Assembly: GCA_013112715.1 (NCBI GenBank)
Contig: JABFGB010000005.1
Span: 1 to 64,000, forward strand
Direction: 5' to 3'
Length of the DNA stretch: 64,000 nt
DNA from: Chloroflexota bacterium
GTDB lineage: Bacteria; Chloroflexota; Anaerolineae; Aggregatilineales; J027
A program made the position numbers and the translations under genes. Of this stretch, positions 56,631-64,000 are shown one piece after another. How positions within the stretch are numbered: the stretch's first letter is position 1; each line of letters starts with the position of its first letter. A model generated the notes under the pieces. That model did not search any database and was not told where the DNA came from. It was given only the letters and a program-made list of their open reading frames with translations.

Positions 56631-58514
56631 ATGGAATTCCCGACTCTCAACAAACAACAAACACGATGGCTGCTGATCGGCATTTTATTGCTGGCGGCGG
56701 CTGTGCGCATTCACGATCTGGGTACACGCAGTTTATGGGAAGATGAAGGCTGGACGTTGGTTCTATCCAAAGGCCCAACTATTCCAGATATTGTGCAACG
56801 CATGGCCTTTGACCAGCATCCCCCATTCTATTTCGTCGCCATTCATTTGTGGCGGGATGCAGCAGGCAGCAGTGAATTTGCCCTGCGGATGCTCTCCGTT
56901 TTGACGGGTATCATCGCTGTTGCGGGTATCTATCAACTGGGTAAAAGCATGTTTGGCCCAACAGCAGGTATGCTTGCGGCTTTATTCCTAGCACTGTCCG
57001 ACCACCACATAGACCTTTCTCAAGATGTGCGTCATTATGCCCAGATGGCAACGTTCATCATCTTAAGTTGCTGGTTCTATTTCCGCCTGATTAAAACCGA
57101 TACCCCTTCACGTGCCACTCGCATTGGTTATGTGCTGCTGTCAGCGGCCTTGCTTTATTCGCATTACTTGGGTGGCTTCGTGCTCGTCTGCCAATTCCTG
57201 CACCTCTGCCTATTCGTCCGACCCTCGCGGCGACTACTTTGGCCCATGTTTCATCTCATCACGGTGGGTATCGCCTTTAGTCCTTGGCTGCCGGTCATGT
57301 ACCGTCAAAATCAAGTACGCTGGGTGACGCCGCTCTATTATCTCAATGCCCTGCCCAACACCCATGCCACCTATCTGATGGTACGTGATGCTCTTTTCGG
57401 CAAACAATATGCCATTACCTTATTTTTGTTAACTCTGGGCCTTGTCTGGATTTTCTATCGGCAGGGTCGAACACTTTTGAGATTTCGTCCCCTCGGCCCA
57501 ACCTTCTTCGCGCTGTTTTGGCTCGTCGCCTACACCGCCATCACCGTCTATATGAACCAAGAACGTCAATTCCTAACCGTGCGCAATTTCTTGGTAGTAA
57601 TGCCCGCCATTGCATTATTGGTCGGGCATGGGCTTGCCAATCTACAGACGGGGTTACGCTTATTCTTGGTGGGGGTTTTACTCATCATGGGTCTCACCAC
57701 CGTTGATACACGTCAATTGAAACCCCCTTGGCGCGAGGTCACTCAGAATATTACCGAATTTCACAATCCCGGTGAACCCATTTTAATGGATATTTGGGTC
57801 GGTGATTTTTCGGTGCGCTACTATATTGAGCAGCAAATGGGGGACGACACCCCTTGGATGTCTATCCGTGAAGCCACCGATCAATACAGCACGCAATTTT
57901 TGCCCTATCTGCTGACCTACGTGCGTGATTTGGATGCGTTTTGGCTGGTCTATTGGGGCGACGAACCTAGCAAATCGGGTGATTATTTTGGTATCTTTGA
58001 ACAGGCCGGCTTTCAACGCACCGCCGCACCTTATGTTCTACATGAAGGGGCAAAGCTCTATTCTTATCGCTATGATCGCCTAACCGATGCCATTTTTGCC
58101 ACCTATCGAGACGACACCCAAGATATTTTTGCCCTCCGCAAATTTGCCGTACAAGGGGATTTCAAGGAGGGGGGAGCGTTAAATGTAACCCTGTGGTGGA
58201 CAGCCGAAATTCAGCCCCCATTGGATTACAGCGTCTCTGTTTTTGTTGTAAACAATGACACGGGCAAATTGGTCACACAACACGACGGCCCGCCATTGGA
58301 TGGCAAAGCGCAGACTTCCACATGGCTACCGGGGCACTTTCAATATGACCAGCACCGCCTTGAGCTACCAACGGGTTTGCCCCCCGGTAGCTACAATCTC
58401 GGCGTCAAGGTCTATTACTACGCAACGCCCGACACCCCCTTGCAAACGGATTGTGCCGATGAGTTGGGGACTCCCTGCGATTGGGCTACCCTGCAACAAT
58501 TCACGCTTCATTAG
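56631..58514 (+). CDS. Integral-membrane glycosyltransferase, GT39/ArnT-like
   Basis: This protein of about 627 residues has roughly ten to twelve membrane helices in its first 370 residues. It shows the acidic catalytic motif WEDEGW in the first extracytoplasmic loop and FDQHPPFYF in the next, both typical of PMT/ArnT (GT-C) enzymes that use polyprenyl-phosphate sugars. A soluble extracytoplasmic domain of about 230 residues follows. It probably transfers a sugar to a lipid, glycan or protein outside the membrane. ATG 56631 is used; an in-frame TTG lies three codons upstream. Confidence 0.9.
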   Translation: MEFPTLNKQQTRWLLIGILLLAAAVRIHDLGTRSLWEDEGWTLVLSKGPTIPDIVQRMAFDQHPPFYFVAIHLWRDAAGSSEFALRMLSVLTGIIAVAGIYQLGKSMFGPTAGMLAALFLALSDHHIDLSQDVRHYAQMATFIILSCWFYFRLIKTDTPSRATRIGYVLLSAALLYSHYLGGFVLVCQFLHLCLFVRPSRRLLWPMFHLITVGIAFSPWLPVMYRQNQVRWVTPLYYLNALPNTHATYLMVRDALFGKQYAITLFLLTLGLVWIFYRQGRTLLRFRPLGPTFFALFWLVAYTAITVYMNQERQFLTVRNFLVVMPAIALLVGHGLANLQTGLRLFLVGVLLIMGLTTVDTRQLKPPWREVTQNITEFHNPGEPILMDIWVGDFSVRYYIEQQMGDDTPWMSIREATDQYSTQFLPYLLTYVRDLDAFWLVYWGDEPSKSGDYFGIFEQAGFQRTAAPYVLHEGAKLYSYRYDRLTDAIFATYRDDTQDIFALRKFAVQGDFKEGGALNVTLWWTAEIQPPLDYSVSVFVVNNDTGKLVTQHDGPPLDGKAQTSTWLPGHFQYDQHRLELPTGLPPGSYNLGVKVYYYATPDTPLQTDCADELGTPCDWATLQQFTLH

Positions 58515-58694
58515 CATTGTTGCTCTAGCGCGGTTTCCATGTATCTTATCGCCGTGACATAGGTAACTCTTTTCGCCCGTTTTGTCATTATTTTGGCCGC
58601 AAACCCACCCATATCATCATTTAACTGGTCATTTGGCGCTAAAATAGTCTTAATGGTAAAAATTGATGAGCCGAATTCATTGAGGAAATTTTAT

Positions 58695-59786
58695 ATGGCA
58701 ACTATTTTGGTAGTAGAAGACGAGACCCATTTACGCGAAGATATTGCCGAAATCCTTGCTTTTAAAGATTACTCGGTCATCACAGCCGAAAATGGCCGAG
58801 AGGGTTTAGACCTCGCACGCCAGCATTTCCCAGACCTGATTGTTTCAGACATCATGATGCCAGAATTAGACGGCTATGGGTTGCTATTAGCCCTACGCGA
58901 AGACCCAAACATGGCATCCATCCCCTTTATTTTTTTGACGGCCCGTACTGACTATGCCGATCAACGCAAGGGGATGGCGTTTGGTGCAGACGACTATCTC
59001 CAGAAACCCTTTAACCCGATTGACCTCTTAAACTCGGTCAAGATTCGCCTAGAAAAGCAGGCCGAATTACAGCGTCGCGCTCAAGATGAAGTGAATTCTC
59101 TGCGAAATTCAGTAGTTAATATGATGCCACATGAACTGCGTACCCCTCTGACGGGCATCATCGGTTATGTAGATTTGCTGGTCAACGACTTCGAAGCCTT
59201 TGATAGCCGACAGGTTCTCCAAATGCTGCAAACTGTCCAAAAATCGGGTTATCGTCTCTATCACATCATCCAAAACTACTTGCTATTTGCTCAACTTGAA
59301 ATTATGGGCCTCGACCCTGAAAGGCGTGCTCTGATCACCGAGCATCGAGATCAAATCGAGGCAAATCCTGTTGAAATTTTCACCCGAATGGGTTATGAAA
59401 AAGCCAGCCATTACAATCGTGCCAGTGACCTGATCTTAGACCTCGCTCCCGGAACTGCGCGCATCTTAAAAAACGACCTAGAAAAAATCGCCGAAGAACT
59501 GATTGATAACGCCTTCAAGTTCTCAAAACGTGGTAGTCAGGTATGGGTGACAGGACAAGTCGAAGCACAGGGGTATCGGGTTTGTGTTGCCGATCAGGGC
59601 TGGGGAATGCGCCCCGACCAACTCAAAAAAATCGCTGGCATGACACAATTTGATCGTCATGTGCATGAACAGCAGGGGGCAGGCTTGGGACTCACCATTT
59701 CGCGCCGTCTGGTCGAAGTCTACGAAGGGCAGTTCTTTATCGAAAGCGAAGTGGACAAAGGCACAACGGTTTGCATTTTGGTATAA
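58695..59786 (+). CDS. Response regulator-histidine kinase hybrid
   Basis: This protein of about 363 residues has an N-terminal receiver (ILVVEDE, phospho-acceptor D52 in SDIMMPELDG, K in QKPFNP). The kinase dimerisation helix has H144 (MMPHELRTPL). A HATPase domain follows with LIDNAFKFS, DQGWGM and GAGLGLTISRRL. The REC-then-kinase order makes it a relay that is itself receiver-controlled. It has no sensor or membrane part. ATG 58695 follows a GAGGA site. No cognate sensor or regulator gene is adjacent. Confidence 0.93.
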   Translation: MATILVVEDETHLREDIAEILAFKDYSVITAENGREGLDLARQHFPDLIVSDIMMPELDGYGLLLALREDPNMASIPFIFLTARTDYADQRKGMAFGADDYLQKPFNPIDLLNSVKIRLEKQAELQRRAQDEVNSLRNSVVNMMPHELRTPLTGIIGYVDLLVNDFEAFDSRQVLQMLQTVQKSGYRLYHIIQNYLLFAQLEIMGLDPERRALITEHRDQIEANPVEIFTRMGYEKASHYNRASDLILDLAPGTARILKNDLEKIAEELIDNAFKFSKRGSQVWVTGQVEAQGYRVCVADQGWGMRPDQLKKIAGMTQFDRHVHEQQGAGLGLTISRRLVEVYEGQFFIESEVDKGTTVCILV

Positions 59787-59793
59787 AGCCAAC

Positions 59794-60507
59794 CTAGACA
59801 GTCACAGGCACTTGATTGAGCCGACGACGATACTCGCGCCAGTCGGGTAAAATTTTGTCCATCAGTGCATAAAACGCGGGGCTGTGGTTTAGTTCCTTCA
59901 AGTGGCATAGTTCGTGCAAGATGACATAATCAATCAAATCCTCGGCTACCTGAATTAAGCGCAGGTTTAGTGATACTTTTTTCTTGGCGCTGCAACTTCC
60001 CCAACGCGACTTCATATCTCGAATGGTCAATTTGGGATAGTCAACTCCCATCCATTCAACTTGTAAAAAACACACAGCCAACCGTTCGGTGAAAACTCGT
60101 TTGGCCTCCTTCCTATACCAACGATCAGTCAAAGCCGCGATGCACTCTGTATTGTTAACATCAGTGACCGCGACAATCAAAAATTCTTGATCGAGCCATA
60201 CCCCTTCTTTATTTGCCTCCCGTATTTGGAGGCGATATTCGTGGCCCAGATAGCGAAAAATTTCATCCGGTACATAGCGGCGTGGTGTGGGGACGGCCAC
60301 CGGATTTTCCTCAAAGCGTCGCTGATGTTTGACCACCCACGAGGCCCGTTTCAGCACAAATGGCTCAATTTTGAGTTGCTTGACGCCGACAGGTGCGCGT
60401 ACCACTACCCGACCATCCGGGTATACCTGAAGTGAAATGGTTTTGCGTTTGCTGTAAATGACCTCATACTCAATAATGGTGGTACCGAAGATGACTTGAT
60501 GGCGCAT
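59794..60507 (-). CDS. YgjP/SprT-like (M48-type) metallopeptidase
   Basis: This 237-residue protein ends in the zinc motif HELCHLKELNH (H198, E199, H202, H208) of the DUF45/YgjP family. MKSRWGSCSAKKKVSLNLRLI precedes it, as in that family. No signal peptide is present, so it is cytoplasmic. YgjP-like proteins are often found beside restriction or stress genes, but here it stands alone. The substrate is unknown. Confidence 0.92.
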   Translation of the reverse strand: MRHQVIFGTTIIEYEVIYSKRKTISLQVYPDGRVVVRAPVGVKQLKIEPFVLKRASWVVKHQRRFEENPVAVPTPRRYVPDEIFRYLGHEYRLQIREANKEGVWLDQEFLIVAVTDVNNTECIAALTDRWYRKEAKRVFTERLAVCFLQVEWMGVDYPKLTIRDMKSRWGSCSAKKKVSLNLRLIQVAEDLIDYVILHELCHLKELNHSPAFYALMDKILPDWREYRRRLNQVPVTV

Positions 60508-60521
60508 AGAGTTTTACCGTT

Positions 60522-60551
60522 TTGGGCTTATCAACACTTCAAAAGTATAGT
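60522..60551 (+). promoter_or_regulatory. Putative promoter of the Gfo/Idh/MocA gene
   Basis: TTGGGC (60522-60527) and TATAGT (60546-60551) are separated by 18 bp. The resulting leader includes a repeated CTAAATTT and the hairpin at 60602-60622. Confidence 0.3.
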
Positions 60552-60601
60552 ATGACCCAACCATTTTTGAATAATGACTCTAAATTTTGTCCTAAATTTA
60601 G

Positions 60602-60622
60602 CACGGCGGCTTTAGCCCCGTG
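60602..60622 (+). other. Leader hairpin upstream of the Gfo/Idh/MocA gene
   Basis: CACGG-c-GGC (60602-60610) pairs with GCC-CCGTG (60615-60622) around a TTTA loop. It lies 16 bp before the AGGAGG ribosome site of the next gene. It may affect mRNA stability or translation. Confidence 0.4.
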
Positions 60623-60646
60623 TCCCAATCGCCATAGGAGGCTTGT

Positions 60647-61798
60647 ATGCTCAAAGTAGGCTTAATCGGCTGTGGCAACGTCGTCAGTTATGGACACAAA
60701 CCCGCTCTCACCACCTTGCCGGATGTGGAACTGGTCGCGCTGGCGGATGTCACCGAAGCCCGCCGTAAAATCGGTCAGGACTGGTTTGGCTTGGCGGATG
60801 CCAATCTATACAGCGATTACCGTGACGTGTTGGCCCGTCCCGATGTGCAGGCCGTTTGTGTGACCGTGCCACAGCAGTTCCGCCGCGAAATTATCCTCGA
60901 TGCCCTTGCCGCTGGTAAACACGTTCTCAGCGAAAAGCCGCTTGCCCGTACCCCTGCTGTCGCACAAGAGGCCCTGTCTGCTGCCGAAAAAGCTGGCTTG
61001 GTGTTGGGCATGGTACATAATTACCACTTTCTGCCCGAATATCGCCAAATGAAGGCCCTGTTAGATGCTGGAACAATTGGCGAACCGCGAGTCCTCACCA
61101 TGCACTATCTCGGCGTGATCGATTACCCCGGTGCGCCTGAATTTCAAAAAGATTGGCGGCACACAATGGCAGCAGGCGGCGGTGTTTTAATGGACATGAT
61201 TCACGCCGTCTACCTTGCGGAGTGGTTGATGGGCCAGCACGCCATACAAGTCATGGCTTTTGTGGATGCCCCGACCTATGCCCATCGCAACCCTGTTTTG
61301 GAAGACCTTGCTCTCTTACAAATCGCCTTCCCCAAAGGCTATGCCATTATCCATATGGGCTGGGGGCAGGGGGTTGGTGGGGTAGACATCAGTGGCAGTG
61401 AGGGTCAAATTCGGATGCGTTATCATCAATATCAGACCAGCGGCTTTAACCAACCGATTGAACTCTACAGTGTCCGCGATTGGCAGCGCACCGACCATGT
61501 ACTCAATAATCTGCCGACCCACATGGATAATATTGGGCGTTCCTTTACCGAACTGTGGGCCAATTTCCGCGATGCCATCCATAACCACACCCCGACCATC
61601 GCCCCCGGTGCGGCGGGCAAACGTGCCCTCGAAATCGCGTTAGGCGCATATTTATCCGGCGCGACAGGCCAAGTTGTAACCCTGCCCCTCCCCGCCGACC
61701 ATCCTGTTTATCTCGAGGGTATTGACGGTATTGCGAAATCCGATGTTTGGGCCGAGAGCCGTACCAAAGCCGCTGGATTATTTGGATTGCGGAGGTAA
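60647..61798 (+). CDS. Gfo/Idh/MocA-family oxidoreductase
   Basis: This 383-residue protein has an N-terminal NAD(P)-binding Rossmann domain (VGLIGCGNVVSYGHKPAL), the EKPLA motif of the family (HVLSEKPLAR) and a C-terminal alpha/beta domain with DMIHAVYLAEWL. Such enzymes oxidise or epimerise sugars, inositols and related alcohols. The ribosome site is AGGAGG. An M24-fold gene starts 13 bases later and an SDR gene follows on the other strand, so it may belong to a sugar or polyol utilisation locus. Confidence 0.93.
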   Translation: MLKVGLIGCGNVVSYGHKPALTTLPDVELVALADVTEARRKIGQDWFGLADANLYSDYRDVLARPDVQAVCVTVPQQFRREIILDALAAGKHVLSEKPLARTPAVAQEALSAAEKAGLVLGMVHNYHFLPEYRQMKALLDAGTIGEPRVLTMHYLGVIDYPGAPEFQKDWRHTMAAGGGVLMDMIHAVYLAEWLMGQHAIQVMAFVDAPTYAHRNPVLEDLALLQIAFPKGYAIIHMGWGQGVGGVDISGSEGQIRMRYHQYQTSGFNQPIELYSVRDWQRTDHVLNNLPTHMDNIGRSFTELWANFRDAIHNHTPTIAPGAAGKRALEIALGAYLSGATGQVVTLPLPADHPVYLEGIDGIAKSDVWAESRTKAAGLFGLRR

Positions 61799-61811
61799 CT
61801 GAAAAATAACT

Positions 61812-63230
61812 ATGGCCCGTCACGCCGAACTTGCCGAAATCCAATTACCCGACTTTGGAATGCCCACCTTTGAACCAGAAATCCCAGCGGAGGTGTATCG
61901 AAATCGCCTAGACAAACTCTACAAAATCGCGGCAGACGATGGGTTAGATTTTTTTGTCGTTTATGGGGATAGAGAACATTCCGCTAATCTTGTTTATTTG
62001 ACGGGCTACGACCCGCGTTTTGAGGAAGCGCTACTGATTATTGACATAAAAAACCGTTTAAGGAAGCCTCTGCTCTTAGTTGGCAACGAAGGTCTGGGAT
62101 ATACCCATATCAGCCCAATTCGTGAGGATTTAGAAATAGTGCTTTATCAGACGTTTAGCTTGATGGGGCAACCCAGAGATTCAACAGGTCATTTATGGGA
62201 AATATTAGATACACTAGGTATGGTAGAGGGTTCATATGTTGGAGTTGCAGGTTGGAAGTCATTCACTGAATATGAAGATGTGACCCTTTCAGCATGGCTC
62301 GAAATCCCATCTTTTTTAGGCGAGATGCTCTACAACCAAACCCAAATAGAACTACGTTCGCTAGTTGGCAACAGAACCGACATCCTCATGGATGAGAGGT
62401 CTGGTCTCCGTATCATCAACGAAGTCGAGCAACTAGCTCGATTTGAATTTGCGGCCTGTTTCACCTCCCAAGCCCTCCGTAATGTACTTTTTGGATTGAA
62501 ACCCGGCATGACCGAATTCGAAGCTGTCCAACTGATGGGCCTGAACGGTTTACCCCTCTCCTGCCACTTGATGCTTTCGGCTGGCCCGCGTGCCTTTATG
62601 GGGTTGCCTAGCCCCTCCATGCGAAAAATCGGGCGAGGTGAGCCGTTCACAATGGCCTATGGCGTTTGGGGCGCGTTGAATGCGCGTGCGGGGTGGGTGG
62701 CTGAATCCGCCGCCGAACTGCCTAGCGATGTTCAGGATTATGTCGAGAAGTTGGTCAAACCCTATTTTGAGGCCATCGTCGCATGGTATGAGCATATCGG
62801 CATCGGCGTGACAGGCGGCGAACTGTATGACATCATCCATGACCGCATCGGCGACCCCTTTTTTGGTGTCACCCTCAACCCCGGTCACTATATCCATTTG
62901 GATGAATGGGTACATTCGCCTATCTATAAGGGGTCAGACATTAAATTGAAATCGGGCATGGCTTTGCAGGTGGATGTCATTCCGGCGACGGGCACAGCGT
63001 ATTTCACAACCAATATTGAGGACGGCATTGCGCTGGCCGATGAAAACCTGCGACACGAGTTTGCTACGAAATATCCCGAAGCATGGGGACGGATTCAGGC
63101 CCGCCGTACTTTTATGGAAAATAGCTTGGGGATTCGGCTCAAACCGGAAGTGCTGCCTTTTTCCAACATCCCGGCCTATCTACCGCCGTTCCTGCTATCG
63201 CCCCGCCACGTGATGCGGATGGTAGGTTAA
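61812..63230 (+). CDS. M24-fold (Xaa-Pro peptidase-like) protein with lost metal ligands
   Basis: This 472-residue protein has the creatinase N-terminal domain and a pita-bread C-terminal fold. Canonical M24 ligands are two Asp in a D-x-G...D pattern, His, Glu and Glu. Here the first-Asp region reads FTMAYGVWGALNARAGWVAESA with no Asp. NPGHYIHLDEW keeps a His, QVDVIP has Asp where Glu is expected, and NIEDGIAL keeps a Glu. The enzyme is therefore probably not a normal metalloaminopeptidase. Co-transcription with the Gfo/Idh gene suggests a related substrate, perhaps as a hydrolase with altered chemistry or a binding protein. Confidence 0.85.
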   Translation: MARHAELAEIQLPDFGMPTFEPEIPAEVYRNRLDKLYKIAADDGLDFFVVYGDREHSANLVYLTGYDPRFEEALLIIDIKNRLRKPLLLVGNEGLGYTHISPIREDLEIVLYQTFSLMGQPRDSTGHLWEILDTLGMVEGSYVGVAGWKSFTEYEDVTLSAWLEIPSFLGEMLYNQTQIELRSLVGNRTDILMDERSGLRIINEVEQLARFEFAACFTSQALRNVLFGLKPGMTEFEAVQLMGLNGLPLSCHLMLSAGPRAFMGLPSPSMRKIGRGEPFTMAYGVWGALNARAGWVAESAAELPSDVQDYVEKLVKPYFEAIVAWYEHIGIGVTGGELYDIIHDRIGDPFFGVTLNPGHYIHLDEWVHSPIYKGSDIKLKSGMALQVDVIPATGTAYFTTNIEDGIALADENLRHEFATKYPEAWGRIQARRTFMENSLGIRLKPEVLPFSNIPAYLPPFLLSPRHVMRMVG

Positions 63231-63237
63231 ATCAAAA

Positions 63238-63263
63238 AGGGCGGATTCGAATATGTCCGCCCT
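63238..63263 (-). terminator. Intrinsic terminator for the SDR gene
   Basis: AGGGCGGA (63238-63245) and TCCGCCCT (63256-63263) form an eight-bp stem. On the minus strand this is followed by TTTTT (complement of 63234-63238), as expected for the end of the short-chain dehydrogenase transcript. Confidence 0.75.
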
Positions 63264-63314
63264 CCATAAAAATGCACCACTTGACAAATGCACCCCGTTT
63301 AATTGCTGGTATTA

Positions 63315-64000
63315 TCAGCCTTGATCGAACTGGAATAACGAACAGCCGCCATCTAACACTAATAATGAACCCGTCATGTATTCCGTGTGTGGCCCTGCCA
63401 GATAAACCACTGCCTGTGCGATTTCCACAGGTGTCCCCGGCTCACCCAGCGGGATAACCTTCGATACGCGGGCGGCATACTGCGGCTCTTCCACCAATTG
63501 ACGGCCCGCCAAGCCTGCTTTGACAATCCCCGGCGCTATTGCATTAACCCGAATCCCATAATGGGCCAATTCACGGGCCATCTGCTTCATTAGCATATTG
63601 ACCCCCGCCTTGCTAACTGTATAAGCCGTGATTTCAGGCCACGGAATCTCGCTGACCCAACTGGACGTAAAGATTATCCGGCCTTTGGTTTTATTCAGTA
63701 CCATGCGTTGCGCGGCTGATTGGCCCACATTGAAACAGCCTGTCAGGTTAATATCCAGATGCCGCTGCCAATTCTCTTGGGTGATTTGCAGAAACGGCGC
63801 AGAATCCACAATCCCGGCGTTGGAACAGACAATATCCAACCCGCCGAGTGTGGAAATCGCCGCATCAAGAGCGCTGTCTACGGCCTCTCGATTGCGAACA
63901 TCTACCTCTCGATAGAGTACCCGTTTTCCAGTGGCAGTTACATGGTCAATACGGGGTTTGGCCTGCCCTTCCGGCACAATATCCCAAATGATGACATCGG
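63315..64000 (-). CDS. Short-chain dehydrogenase/reductase, 5'-truncated by the window end
   Basis: The visible part has the SDR motifs SNAG, an IIFTSSW strand with the catalytic Ser region, AYTVSKAG (catalytic Tyr and Lys), and INAIAPG. The reading frame stays open to base 64000 and encodes DVIIWDIVPEG before the first visible ATG (63977). The N-terminus with the cofactor-binding TGxxxGxG loop therefore lies beyond the window, and the internal ATG is not the start. It probably oxidises or reduces an alcohol or ketone with NAD(P). The substrate is unknown. Confidence 0.9.
   Translation of the reverse strand, partial: DVIIWDIVPEGQAKPRIDHVTATGKRVLYREVDVRNREAVDSALDAAISTLGGLDIVCSNAGIVDSAPFLQITQENWQRHLDINLTGCFNVGQSAAQRMVLNKTKGRIIFTSSWVSEIPWPEITAYTVSKAGVNMLMKQMARELAHYGIRVNAIAPGIVKAGLAGRQLVEEPQYAARVSKVIPLGEPGTPVEIAQAVVYLAGPHTEYMTGSLLVLDGGCSLFQFDQG

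Noticed and set aside
63315-63977. Internal ATG at 63977 as the SDR start
   Set aside because: The frame is open to the window edge and the cofactor-binding N-terminus is missing, so the gene is truncated.

Overview
The window looks like one end of a metagenome-assembled contig from a member of the Chloroflexota, probably Anaerolineae-like. This placement is inference from gene style only: tandem bacterial SH3 domains, a secreted WD40 protein with WSPDG-type repeats, a STAND ATPase with TPRs, a Ser/Thr kinase with FHA and a low-complexity stalk, paired dynamin-like GTPases, and frequent GTG/TTG starts. No 16S or other decisive marker is present. The first 127 bases are an exact copy of bases 6573-6699, inside the WD40 gene. 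127 is a standard assembler k-mer length, so this is most likely a de Bruijn graph overlap at a contig end rather than a biological repeat.

Layout. 1-14.7 kb holds a truncated SH3 protein, a TPR/membrane protein, a large secreted M1 aminopeptidase with a degenerate trypsin-like N-terminus, a convergent cytochrome P450, the WD40 protein, two S41 (CtpA-like) proteases, smpB, an unknown gene and a STAND/TPR ATPase, followed by tRNA-Arg(TCG). 14.8-25.6 kb is the most notable region. A leader with attenuator-like hairpins precedes nine same-strand genes, most of them translationally coupled: a MOP-type molybdenum aldehyde oxidoreductase, a DUF364-like protein, a flavin/Fe-S/CCG dicluster protein, a small CxxC redox protein, a methyltransferase, a C-GCAxxG-C-C protein, a TrsS-like radical SAM enzyme, a phenylacetate-CoA-ligase-like enzyme and a PadR regulator. 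The order matches the uncharacterised Desulfovibrio DVU_1553-1559 (Trs) cassette as I recall it. A shared bidirectional terminator closes the cluster.

25.6-34 kb (minus strand) carries a three-domain methyltransferase/GT2/GT4 fusion, a double methyltransferase, a dCTP deaminase interrupted by an HNH-containing intein, and glycerate kinase. 34-46 kb carries the FHA kinase, an alpha/beta hydrolase lacking its nucleophile, a peroxiredoxin, a membrane protein, a membrane dipeptidase, a DsbA-like protein, two adjacent dynamin-like GTPases and a universal stress protein. 46-53.7 kb (minus strand) carries ssb and a chemosensory operon (cheW, two MCPs, a methyltransferase, a CheA-REC hybrid) without cheR or cheB, separated from a DtxR/MntR-type regulator by a perfect 39-bp palindrome. 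53.8-64 kb holds a dehalogenase-like hydrolase, a TPR/membrane protein, a TIR-HEAT membrane protein, a GT39-like glycosyltransferase, a REC-histidine kinase, a YgjP-like metalloprotease, a Gfo/Idh oxidoreductase, an M24-fold protein with lost metal ligands, and an SDR cut by the window end.

I see no phage, insertion sequence or CRISPR array. The intein is the only mobile element I can support.
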